Shown in pieces: positions 13,693 through 20,226 of a stretch of 20,564 bases of DNA (positions within the stretch are counted from its first letter, which is position 1; the number at the start of each line of letters is the position of its first letter). Under the pieces are notes generated by a model. The model worked only from the letters and a program-made list of their open reading frames with translations, was not told where the DNA came from and did no database searches. Location of the stretch: positions 1 through 20,564 of the IMG/VR virus record IMGVR_UViG_3300020442_000218. The stretch is one strand, 5' to 3'. Position numbers and translations under genes: made by a program. This DNA is from a virus.

Positions 13693-15572
13693 TATGCAAG
13701 TATTCCTCCAGGTCTTTTTTGTTGTATTATTTCAGATTGTACCGCAGCCGAGATAAGTCGACCAAGTTCTCTTCCTCTATCTTCATCACCTTCAACTGAT
13801 GAACCAGAAGCATCTACATTTACTACTATATTTGTTGAACCACCCATACCACCTAATTGATGGTTTGGAATAACTGTGCCTGTATTTTTTGGAGTAAATA
13901 TTTCAGGACCACGTTCTCCAACAAGATATGATTGACCTGACCTAGCAGTTCCACCATTAGCCAAACCAAAGTTAGGTCCTGCAACACCTAAACCTGTTAC
14001 TGGATCATAATATCCCCCTCCTCCCATAGTTGGACCTCCACCACCAAAACCACCTAAGAAGCCACCAAACATTCCTAATATACTTTGCTGAAACTGGTTC
14101 GCTGCCATTCGTGCTGCTGATTTTATAAAGTGATCTACTATTGCATTAAACATATTTCTAAACGCATCATTAATAGACATTGTTCCTCTAATAATTCCTT
14201 CAAATGAACGTTCAAATGATTGACCCATTGTTTGAGATAAGGTAATAACTTGATAAACTGGATTTTGTAACTTCAACATTTCATCTTGCAAATCTTTAAT
14301 TTTATCTGTAATTGCAGAAATAGCTAAAACTCCTGATTGTCCAAATTGATTATTAGCTTCATTAACAAGACCTAACATTTCTCTTACTTGATCTAATGCT
14401 TCTTTAAAGTCTTTCATTCTTTTATTTCTGCCTTCTTCAAATTCTTTTTGTAATTTATTTGCCCTTCCTTCTCCATATCTTGTTGGATCGCCACCTCCTC
14501 TAAACAATAATTCTTCACCAAAATCTCTGAATCTATCTAAAAATGTTATTTGTTTTGCTTGAGCTACAGCAACATCATTTTCTGCTTTTGCTCTAGCTTC
14601 TGCCAATGCTAATTCAATAGTTGCACTATCAGTTATTAAATTTTGATTTAATAATTGTGTAGCAACTTCATTACCTATTTTCGTTCTAGCTTCAAAAATC
14701 TGATTAGCTAATTCAGCCTGTCTATTCGCAGTAGCTATACTATCAAAAGCTCCAGCATCAGCACCAAAAATTTCCGTTAAAGATTTAGCAATACTTCCAG
14801 AACCAAATTGTGCAAAAGCTCCTAATACACCAAAAGCCTCTTCTTTTGTAATTCTTAGACGTTTAGCAACTTTATCAATATCTTCTGCTGTAAGTTGAGC
14901 ACTACCGCTTACATCTGAAAAACGAACGTTTAAAGCAGCTAATGATTGATTAAATTTATCGTTTTTATCAATAGCTGTGCCTAAAGCAGTACCAACAATA
15001 GATAAAGCAAAACCAAACTGTCCACCTATAGCTCCACCAGCAAGTCCACCAAGTCCACCACCAACTGCTGCTGCTCCTGTTTGCCCAAATAATAAAGGGA
15101 AAGCTCCACCAATAGCTGCACTAGATATAGTTTGACCAAATCTTTTGCCTCTTTCTTTTCTAGCTGTTGCGTCTTTAGCTTTTGCTAATTCTCTTTCTAC
15201 TACTAATTCTGCTTTTGCAAGCGAAATTCCTTTTTTTTGTGCAACTCTTTGTACTGCTAACGCTCTTTCTCTTTTTTTTAATTGCTTATTGTACTTTTCT
15301 TCAACTTTTACTACATTTTCTACTGCCTTATTAAATTGATCCGTACCAATAGCAGCTTTATTAAGTTGTGATCTAGCATTGCTTACCTCTTTTGATAAAT
15401 TATTAAAACTCTGAACAAAACTACCTTCCTTCTTCTTCCTACCCATTTTCTTATCAACTACTCTATTAAACTTATTAATTTCTTTTGATAAAAGATTAGT
15501 CTCTGTTCTTAATTTCTTTATTTTTTCAGCACCTTTTAGGGCTACTTGTAAATTGACTTCATAATTAGCCAC
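13692..15572 (-). CDS. Tail tape measure protein (626 aa)
   Basis: This sets tail length, occupies the tube lumen and is ejected with the DNA. The gene starts with GTG. Residues 1-145 are highly charged and helical (NLLSKEINKFNRVVDKK, then YNKQLKKRERALAVQRVA). Residues about 148-200 are a Gly/Ala-rich hydrophobic segment (SSAAIGGAFPLLFG and onwards) like the membrane-active part of tape measures. A long helical centre follows. The C-terminal Gly-rich part contains SYLVGERGPEIFTPKNTGTVIPN, the classic tape-measure ending. At about 1.5 angstrom per residue it predicts a tail near 94 nm, shorter than lambda's (gpH 853). It follows the G/T chaperone reading frames and overlaps the M-like gene by one base. 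Confidence 0.93.
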   Translation of the reverse strand: MANYEVNLQVALKGAEKIKKLRTETNLLSKEINKFNRVVDKKMGRKKKEGSFVQSFNNLSKEVSNARSQLNKAAIGTDQFNKAVENVVKVEEKYNKQLKKRERALAVQRVAQKKGISLAKAELVVERELAKAKDATARKERGKRFGQTISSAAIGGAFPLLFGQTGAAAVGGGLGGLAGGAIGGQFGFALSIVGTALGTAIDKNDKFNQSLAALNVRFSDVSGSAQLTAEDIDKVAKRLRITKEEAFGVLGAFAQFGSGSIAKSLTEIFGADAGAFDSIATANRQAELANQIFEARTKIGNEVATQLLNQNLITDSATIELALAEARAKAENDVAVAQAKQITFLDRFRDFGEELLFRGGGDPTRYGEGRANKLQKEFEEGRNKRMKDFKEALDQVREMLGLVNEANNQFGQSGVLAISAITDKIKDLQDEMLKLQNPVYQVITLSQTMGQSFERSFEGIIRGTMSINDAFRNMFNAIVDHFIKSAARMAANQFQQSILGMFGGFLGGFGGGGPTMGGGGYYDPVTGLGVAGPNFGLANGGTARSGQSYLVGERGPEIFTPKNTGTVIPNHQLGGMGGSTNIVVNVDASGSSVEGDEDRGRELGRLISAAVQSEIIQQKRPGGILA

Positions 15573-15591
15573 TTCTTAAAAATTAAAACAT

Positions 15592-15792
15592 TTATCTCAT
15601 TCTACCTCTTTTCCCTTTCAAAGCACTACCTCTTTGTGCTTCTTGTTGTGCTTTCTCAAAATCTTCGTGTTCAATTTCTGCATAAGCAGCCCAACCTATC
15701 AGTTCTTCTACAGTTAAAGTTTCTGACAGTTCAGCAACAGTTTTTCCTAATTCCTTCGCTAATGAAAAAATGAACTTCCAATCGTTATTAGC
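15592..15792 (-). CDS. Tail assembly chaperone T extension, expressed by frameshifting from G
   Basis: This frame has no ATG near its beginning and is open only from just after an in-frame TGA at 15798-15796. Its translation begins ANNDWKFIFSLAKELGKTVAEL and continues TVEELIGWAAYAEIEHEDFEKAQQEAQRG, ending RGRMR: 66 residues matching the style of lambda gpT and of GT-type chaperones (NDW...AKELG...EL...E.Y......W..Y). It directly follows the G-like gene and directly precedes the tape measure, as T does in lambda. The frame is +1 relative to G (codons of G end tta-side TTG AAA AGC TAA; T reads ... GCT AAT AAC GAT TGG). A GT fusion of about 182 residues would result from a slip between the TGA and the TAA. 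No independent start with a ribosome-binding site is visible. Confidence 0.8.
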   Translation of the reverse strand, partial: ANNDWKFIFSLAKELGKTVAELSETLTVEELIGWAAYAEIEHEDFEKAQQEAQRGSALKGKRGRMR

Positions 15793-15799
15793 TTTTCAA
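15788..15799 (-). promoter_or_regulatory. Probable +1 ribosomal frameshift site joining G and T
   Basis: The minus strand reads TTG AAA AGC TAA in the G frame. The T frame is closed upstream by TGA (15798-15796), so the shift must fall inside these bases. A tRNA-Lys on AAA can slip one base forward along AAAA (15796-15793) and keep three pairs, giving TTG AAA (A) GCT AAT. A -1 slip would not reach the T frame. No classical XXXYYYZ heptamer is present. An AAGGAGG lies about 23 bases upstream, which is farther than usual for a stimulator. Confidence 0.65.
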
Positions 15800-16141
15800 G
15801 TCGGCTTTAGCCTCTGATACCTCCTTAGTTTGACCAGCTTCTATCATTGCTAATTGTATTTCTTGCAAAATATTTGCTTCAACTTCTCTTCTCAGAGATG
15901 CTTTATCACCATCCTGAAAAAGTTTGTTACCATTTTTATCTAATGCCTTTTCAATCATTAACATTAAAGCAAAATCATTAGTGTCATTAGTATTTGATTT
16001 TTTTGTTATTGATTCTCTTTCAGCAATAGTAAGAGGATGCCAGTAAACACTTAAAATTAGTGTTCCATCTTTTACTACGTCATGTTGATATAGCTGGCTC
16101 ACACCAAAACTATTCTTCAGAAGTTCAACTGCTCTAGTCAT
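15788..16141 (-). CDS. Tail assembly chaperone G-like protein (117 aa)
   Basis: This gene lies between the tail terminator and the tape measure, the lambda G position. It begins MTRAVELLKNSFGV, has a beta segment (GTLILSVYWHPLTIAERESITKKS, about 27-50) and a helical, charged remainder (ALDKNGNKLFQDGDKASLRREVEANIL, about 67-93) ending SEAKADLKS. The pattern of a small PLT-type domain followed by a helical tail is typical of G-like chaperones that coat the tape measure during tail assembly. The downstream T frame supports the call strongly. In such phages the G:GT ratio matters for correct tail formation. No strong ribosome-binding site precedes its ATG, and it is separated from the terminator gene by 26 bases. 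Confidence 0.85.
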   Translation of the reverse strand: MTRAVELLKNSFGVSQLYQHDVVKDGTLILSVYWHPLTIAERESITKKSNTNDTNDFALMLMIEKALDKNGNKLFQDGDKASLRREVEANILQEIQLAMIEAGQTKEVSEAKADLKS

Positions 16142-16161
16142 AAATAATACAATGCTATTCT

Positions 16162-16192
16162 ATTATACTAGGCATTGGCTGAAAATTGGCAA
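16162..16192 (-). promoter_or_regulatory. Weak candidate promoter before the G chaperone
   Basis: TATAAT (16167-16162) is preceded by TTGCCA (16192-16187), a 5/6 match to the -35 consensus, but the spacing is 19 bases, longer than optimal. It would give a very short leader for the chaperone/tape-measure genes. The AT-rich context makes this uncertain. Confidence 0.22.
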
Positions 16193-16596
16193 GATATTAC
16201 GCCAACAAAATGACTTCTTTCTTCAATATCTAATAAACTTGGTCCTACCATATCTTGCACTCTAGGTTTTACTGAAAAAGTATCAGTATAATCAGAAGCA
16301 TTTACGGAAGTTAATCCATCTATAACTTTTTCTGCGATCTCTATTAATACTTTTGTCCCAACATTTTTAGGAACATGAATATTACATTGAATAACTCCAG
16401 AATAATAATCTAAAGCTGCACCATGAGGTTGAATAGTTGATTGTGAATAATTTACATTCATTACTACATATTTTTGCTCTTGCCCAGGAGTATTAAAATT
16501 TAGGTTGTCATAAACCATTGATATTTCTGGATCGCCATCTAAAACGGCATCAGTAACCGCTTTTTCAAATGCAGCACGAGTATTTTTTAAACTCAT
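16168..16596 (-). CDS. Tail terminator-like protein, DUF4128 type (142 aa)
   Basis: The sequence pattern fits DUF4128 / lambda U-type tail terminators: an N-terminal helix (TRAAFEKAVTDAVLD), VYDNLNFNTPGQEQKYVVMNVNYSQS (about 28-53, with the NTPG..Q.YV..N core), DYYSGVIQCNIHVPKNVGT, a helix (VLIEIAEKVIDGLTS) and a C-terminal strand ending SHFVGVISCQFSA. Such proteins cap the tail tube at the end that joins the head. It overlaps the gp10-like gene by four bases. The chaperone G starts only 26 bases after it, so the gene for the tail tube protein (lambda V), which normally follows, is not here. It does not itself look like a tail tube protein. Confidence 0.82.
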   Translation of the reverse strand: MSLKNTRAAFEKAVTDAVLDGDPEISMVYDNLNFNTPGQEQKYVVMNVNYSQSTIQPHGAALDYYSGVIQCNIHVPKNVGTKVLIEIAEKVIDGLTSVNASDYTDTFSVKPRVQDMVGPSLLDIEERSHFVGVISCQFSANA

Positions 16597-17132
16597 AAAT
16601 TAAGCTCCGTAGATGATGCTGATTTACCGATGCTACCAAAACCAGGACTTTGCCTTGCTTGTAAGAATATTCTACCTTTTGTTTTCTTTTCTTTCATAGT
16701 GTCTTTAATAATTTTACCTAAACGACCTTGTATGAAATTTTGAACTTTACCACCTTCTAGAGCAAAAGCAGCGTGTGTTGCTCTGTTTCCAATAAAAACA
16801 GGTCTATTAATATTGAACGTTCTAGTAACTGGATACCTTATTCGTATAGTTGGATTGCTTGGTCTTGTGCTAACCCATTTACCATTAATTGACTTAGTAC
16901 TATTCTTTTTAATATTAGACCAGGGTTTAAAGTTTCTAATATCATCTTTAGGTCTAACACCAGTTGTCTGTACCTTCCAGCTTGAAGCAAAAAATCCTGT
17001 GTACACAGGGCTATGAGTTTTAGTTGACAAACTTTTATGAGCTTTTCTTATAACAGTATTAAAATCAGCATTAATTTGAGCTTGAAGATCAGCAGCAGGA
17101 TCACTATTTACTATATCTTTCTTTCTAGCCAT
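16593..17132 (-). CDS. HK97 gp10-like / lambda Z-like neck protein (179 aa)
   Basis: The protein has the layout of the HK97 gp10-like family, which completes the head-tail joint. It has a helical N-terminal part (DLQAQINADFNTVIRKAHKSL), the family motif SPVYTGFFASSWKVQ (about 41-55), a basic middle (IKKNSTKSINGKWVSTRPS), RPVFIGNRATHAAFALEGGK (about 110-129) and a helix-rich basic end. Family members contain a TG-x-x-x-x-S-W core and a conserved NxxxHAxxxExG region; both are present here. It is joined to the stopper gene by a one-base overlap and to the terminator gene by four bases. Confidence 0.8.
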   Translation of the reverse strand: MARKKDIVNSDPAADLQAQINADFNTVIRKAHKSLSTKTHSPVYTGFFASSWKVQTTGVRPKDDIRNFKPWSNIKKNSTKSINGKWVSTRPSNPTIRIRYPVTRTFNINRPVFIGNRATHAAFALEGGKVQNFIQGRLGKIIKDTMKEKKTKGRIFLQARQSPGFGSIGKSASSTELNL

Positions 17133-17518
17133 TAGAATCGCACCATAACAATGTAAAGATAGACTTGATTACCTTTCTTGGTGTTTATGTCATAAATCTG
17201 TGCCGTTCTTAGCTGCCCATCATAAGTAAGTTTTATTTTATCTTGGAACGTAACTTGATTGTCGCCAATCAAATCTGGAGTTATGTAAAGTTTTGCTCTT
17301 CTAATTTCTTGCCCTTCTTCTTCCTCAGATTGAATAAATTCAAGTGGAACTTTAATATCTGAGTAAGTTGTATTTATGCTCACAAGTTCACCATTATCTA
17401 CATCATATTCTTGAACTCCTTTTTTAATAAAAGTAATTGTGTGATTGAAAGAATCACCTAAAGTTGCAACAACACTTTTAGCAACATTTTTAAATACTGA
17501 ATCAAGTTGACCTGCCAT
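17132..17518 (-). CDS. Head closure / stopper protein (128 aa)
   Basis: This small, mainly beta protein lies between the adaptor and the gp10-like gene, which is the usual position of the stopper (lambda FII, SPP1 gp16 type). Visible elements are an N-terminal helix (QLDSVFKNVAKSVVATLGDSF), strand NHTITFIKKGVQEYD, a loop with DVDNGELVSINTTYSDIKVPLEFI, an acidic SEEEEGQEIRRAKLYITPDL segment and closing strands KIKLTYDGQLRTAQIYDINTK and VYLYIVMVRF. I assign it by neighbours and by its 'oligomer-ring' type pattern, so the family-level call is less secure than the position. Confidence 0.68.
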   Translation of the reverse strand: MAGQLDSVFKNVAKSVVATLGDSFNHTITFIKKGVQEYDVDNGELVSINTTYSDIKVPLEFIQSEEEEGQEIRRAKLYITPDLIGDNQVTFQDKIKLTYDGQLRTAQIYDINTKKGNQVYLYIVMVRF

Positions 17519-18048
17519 TATCCTCTAACTACTCTCATTTGAAAAGTACCTGCTCCACCAAGCATATAAGCTCCAAGATAACTTTGTAACCACGGGTAAA
17601 CATCCATAATATTATTTACAGATCCAGTTCCTTGACTAGCTGTATTGTATTTAACTCGAAGTTCACCTAAAGCAACTTCTTCAAAATTACCATCTTTACC
17701 AGTAGTTCCTGTAATAGCATCGGTATCATTTGCTAATGCCCTAGCCAATTCATACTGTGCATACTTAATATTCAAAGGAATAGTAGAGCAACTTAACTCA
17801 ACTCTATCTACTTGATAATTTGTTCTAGGAAATTTTAATGCCTGATTTTCGTCACATCTATCTCCTTGAAATACAAAAGTATCAATCCATCTTGTAGCAG
17901 CTATTAATGATCTATTTTTCTGATCGTCTGTTTTATCTGTCCAAGTGCTTGAATCAGGCACAGTTTCAAAATAACTATTAGCCTCTGTCAATGTGACATA
18001 ACTATTAGCAGTTTCACTTTTTATAGTTGCATTTATGGTAGCTGCCAC
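17518..18048 (-). CDS. Head-tail adaptor protein, DnaT-like/gp6 family (176 aa)
   Basis: The N-terminus shows the adaptor signature of phage proteins often annotated 'DnaT-like ssDNA-binding': NSYVTLTEANSYFE (about 15-28), SSTWTDKTDDQKNRSLIAATRWIDTFVFQGD (about 33-63), then ALKFPRTN. A helix IKYAQYELARALAND follows, then ELRVKYN and a hydrophobic end (VYPWLQSYLG). These are helical-bundle adaptors that sit on the portal. The gene starts with GTG and lies 95 bases after the capsid gene across a terminator. It ends with a one-base overlap (TAATG) into the stopper gene. Confidence 0.82.
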   Translation of the reverse strand: MAATINATIKSETANSYVTLTEANSYFETVPDSSTWTDKTDDQKNRSLIAATRWIDTFVFQGDRCDENQALKFPRTNYQVDRVELSCSTIPLNIKYAQYELARALANDTDAITGTTGKDGNFEEVALGELRVKYNTASQGTGSVNNIMDVYPWLQSYLGAYMLGGAGTFQMRVVRG

Positions 18049-18084
18049 GATTGATAAAGTAATTTAGTTTTATTGTAGCGTAAA

Positions 18085-18115
18085 GAAAAAACCCCACCAA
18101 TATTCGGTGAGGTTT
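18085..18115 (-). terminator. Rho-independent terminator after the major capsid gene
   Basis: On the minus strand AAACCTCACC (18115-18106), loop GAATATT, and GGTGGGGTTT (18098-18089) form a perfect 10-pair stem with one G-U pair, followed by a T-rich tail continuing TTTCTTTA. It stands between the capsid gene and the adaptor gene. That location would reduce read-through into the neck and tail genes and so favour capsid protein, which is needed in far more copies. Confidence 0.85.
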
Positions 18116-18143
18116 GATGACCACATTTTAATCTTAATATAAA

Positions 18144-19226
18144 TTAAGATTTTAGGGCATTAGATAATGGTGTGTTTACAAAGATTTCAACCATAGGAAT
18201 TTGGTCGATGTCATAAGTTACACCCCAGTTAGAACCAGTTCTAAGTGCTGAGTTAGCAGGGTTATCAGCAGCGTTTGTCCACTTAGTACCCATAACGTGA
18301 TAAGCACTATGGTAGTCAACAGACATAACATCTTGCTTAGATAAGATGTTTCTTTCTGCTTCAATACTTAGCTCAGATTGCTGACCTTCAAGAATTGTTC
18401 CTGACTTCATTAAGTAGCAACGGAACTCTTGACGATTACCAGTAGTTGTTGGATCGTTAATGTTTACCTGAGAGTCGATTACAACTGTGCAACCAGCAAA
18501 CTGACCGATTGATCTGTCAGTTACACCAACTCCACCACCACCCCAAGTAATGCCTGTACCAGTTGATAAAGCAGAAGTTGAGAATGTTAATAGACCTACT
18601 TGGTATAAGTAGTAAGCAACCGCAGGGTGAACTATAAGAAGATCAAGTTCTTCTCCTCTTTCTCCTAAAAGAGAACGAGCTTCTGCAACAGTAGCAGCAG
18701 TAAGATAGTTTGCTTCAGCAGTAGAGCCAGAACCACCTAATTGCTTCTCAAGGCGATGACCATTAAGAGCAGTATGGAATAAACCAGTAAGAGTTTCAAA
18801 TAAACGAACAGAGTTTAATTTGTTGATAGCATCTGCAAGCTGATTTCTGATGTGACCCATTGGATCTTCACCAGCAGCTAATACAGCTACATCATCAACA
18901 GCATAAGCAAAACCTCTATGACAGATAGTTGCAATCTGCGTATCTGTACCGATTTTTTGAGGTGTTAGATAACCAGCACCACTTGTTCCCCAAGTACCTG
19001 TACCATCTAAAATTTCTTCAGTTGGTGCGATGGGGTTAAATTCTGGAACCTGTATTCTTGTTCCTCCTGCTGTTGCATCAAGCAAAGCATTACGAACTAC
19101 AGCACCAGACTGTATAAATAGGCTACGCTCTTTAATAGCTTGAGAAACGTAAGCACTAAAATTATTTCTCTTAACGATGTCCGCTAATAGGACACCGCCA
19201 GTATAATTCTGAAACGGAGCAGCCAT
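18144..19226 (-). CDS. Major capsid protein, HK97-fold type (360 aa)
   Basis: The protein is the size and composition of a siphovirus major capsid protein and lies between scaffold and adaptor, the standard place. Features are an N-terminal FQNYTGGVLLADIVKRNNFSAYV arm-like part, GAVVRNALLDATAGGTRIQVPEF (about 42-64), the E-loop-like GTGTWGTSGAGYLTPQKIGTDTQ region (about 75-97), a long helix DPMGHIRNQLADAINKLNSVRLF (about 120-142), LLIVHPAVAYYLYQVGL (about 196-212) and a C-terminal DVMSVDYHSAYHVMGTKW strand. Family memory places it near marine phage capsid proteins of the 'gp13-like' kind. There is no obvious N-terminal delta domain or cleavage site, so assembly probably uses the separate scaffold upstream. 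An AAGG lies about 10 bases before the ATG. Confidence 0.9.
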   Translation of the reverse strand: MAAPFQNYTGGVLLADIVKRNNFSAYVSQAIKERSLFIQSGAVVRNALLDATAGGTRIQVPEFNPIAPTEEILDGTGTWGTSGAGYLTPQKIGTDTQIATICHRGFAYAVDDVAVLAAGEDPMGHIRNQLADAINKLNSVRLFETLTGLFHTALNGHRLEKQLGGSGSTAEANYLTAATVAEARSLLGERGEELDLLIVHPAVAYYLYQVGLLTFSTSALSTGTGITWGGGGVGVTDRSIGQFAGCTVVIDSQVNINDPTTTGNRQEFRCYLMKSGTILEGQQSELSIEAERNILSKQDVMSVDYHSAYHVMGTKWTNAADNPANSALRTGSNWGVTYDIDQIPMVEIFVNTPLSNALKS

Positions 19227-19255
19227 TCAGATTTACCTTAATAAGTTTTGCGATA

Positions 19256-19295
19256 CCCTAATCACAGATAAGGGCATTAGTTTCACGGAAACTAA
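19256..19295 (-). promoter_or_regulatory. Two adjacent RNA hairpins between scaffold and capsid genes
   Basis: Hairpin 1 (19277-19295): arms ttagtttc and gaaactaa, perfect 8-pair stem, 3-base loop. Hairpin 2 (19256-19274): arms ccctaatc and gataaggg, 7 of 8 pairs, 3-base loop. They are two bases apart and fill most of the 75-base gap before the capsid ATG. Neither has a T-run, so they are not classical terminators. RNA processing, 5'-end stabilisation of the capsid mRNA or attenuation are possible uses. Confidence 0.5.
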
Positions 19296-19301
19296 CTATT
19301 T

Positions 19302-20030
19302 TTATTGAGCCTCTCTCTTCAGCACGGCTGCGAGGTCGGGGTTCTCATTCTCCATTATAAGCTGTTGCGTCAAATTGCCAGTCTTCCAAGGATTATCTGT
19401 TCCACCTGACACATTTGATACAGGACTAGGCTTTGCACCCATACCAGCAGCACTGCTTGGTTTAAAGTGATGTTCCCATCCACTACCAGGGTTTTTCAAA
19501 GTAGAAAGATAAACATTTAAATCCTGTTCAACACCACCATTAAGAACAACTACTTTGCCTTCAGCATTTCGTTGTAGTTTATTTTGCAATAATGATAATG
19601 TTTGCTCTGCATTTATAGCACCTTGATTACTGATAGCTGCAAGTGCTGTAGTTTTTGTTGATGCCATTTCGTTAGAAGTTTTCATATCTTCTAACTGTTG
19701 AGATAAAGTATTTATCTGTTGGTCTTTATCTTGAGCAGTTTTATTAGCTTCTTCCCAAAGAGTTTTCCATTGACCTTGATCTTCTAACTCTTGTTTTCGT
19801 TGCTCTTCTTTTTTCTTATAAACTTCATCAAGTTTATTTTTTGCACCTTTAAACTTTTCTTCGCCTTCAGCGATTTGTTTTTTTAGTGCTGCAATCTGTT
19901 CTTCATATTGTGTTTTAACAGCAGTAAGATCAGGTGCTTGTGGTTGTGTTGGTTGTGAAGGAGTTTCAGTCACGGACTGATCAGAAGGAGTCACAGACTC
20001 AGACTGAACTACTTTTTCTTCGATTGCCAT
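19302..20030 (-). CDS. Capsid scaffolding protein (242 aa)
   Basis: This is a scaffold by position and composition, directly before the capsid gene. Residues 1-35 are Ser/Thr/Pro/Gln-rich and disordered. Residues about 36-125 are an extended coiled coil with heptad spacing and alternating charge (YEEQIAALKKQIAEGEEKFKGAK, then LDEVYKKKEEQRKQELEDQG). A helical TALAAISNQGAINAEQTLSLL part and a Gly/Ser/Pro-rich C-terminal tail (SSAAGMGAKPSPVSNVSGG) ending in a short helix (NLTQQLIMENENPDLAAVLKREAQ) follow. Such C-terminal helices bind the capsid protein in known phages. No protease signature (catalytic Ser/His) is visible, so it is a scaffold and not a fused protease. Confidence 0.88.
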   Translation of the reverse strand: MAIEEKVVQSESVTPSDQSVTETPSQPTQPQAPDLTAVKTQYEEQIAALKKQIAEGEEKFKGAKNKLDEVYKKKEEQRKQELEDQGQWKTLWEEANKTAQDKDQQINTLSQQLEDMKTSNEMASTKTTALAAISNQGAINAEQTLSLLQNKLQRNAEGKVVVLNGGVEQDLNVYLSTLKNPGSGWEHHFKPSSAAGMGAKPSPVSNVSGGTDNPWKTGNLTQQLIMENENPDLAAVLKREAQ

Positions 20031-20033
20031 GAA

Positions 20034-20192
20034 TTATTCAGATAAGATGTTAGTGGATTTTTTTTTAGAAGACTTTTTCTTAGCTTCTGATGTTGATGTT
20101 TCTGTTGAAGTGGATTTAACAGCAGGGATTTCTGCTAGTTCCCACTTATAAGTTCCGTCAGCTTGCTGAACGTAATCTATGTGTTTGCCCAT
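20034..20192 (-). CDS. 52-aa small head-region protein with Lys/Ser-rich tail
   Basis: I translated this gene directly: MGKHIDYVQQADGTYKWEL, then AEIPAVKSTSTETSTSEAKKKSSKKKS and NILSE, 52 residues. The first 25 residues look ordered (DYVQQADGTYKWELAE), and the rest is a disordered Ser/Thr/Lys segment. It fills the gap between the portal and scaffold genes, ending 4 bases before the scaffold ATG, so it is probably part of the same operon. The basic tail could touch DNA or capsid; nothing proves a role. No homologue family came to mind. Confidence 0.65.
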   Translation of the reverse strand: MGKHIDYVQQADGTYKWELAEIPAVKSTSTETSTSEAKKKSSKKKSTNILSE

Positions 20193-20226
20193 AATAAAAT
20201 ATGTACTTGCTCTTTAGTTTACCAAA

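Noticed and set aside
15592-15792. T frame as a decayed pseudogene
   Set aside because: It is a full-length, conserved-looking gpT-like peptide in the expected place with a natural stop; programmed frameshifting explains the missing start.
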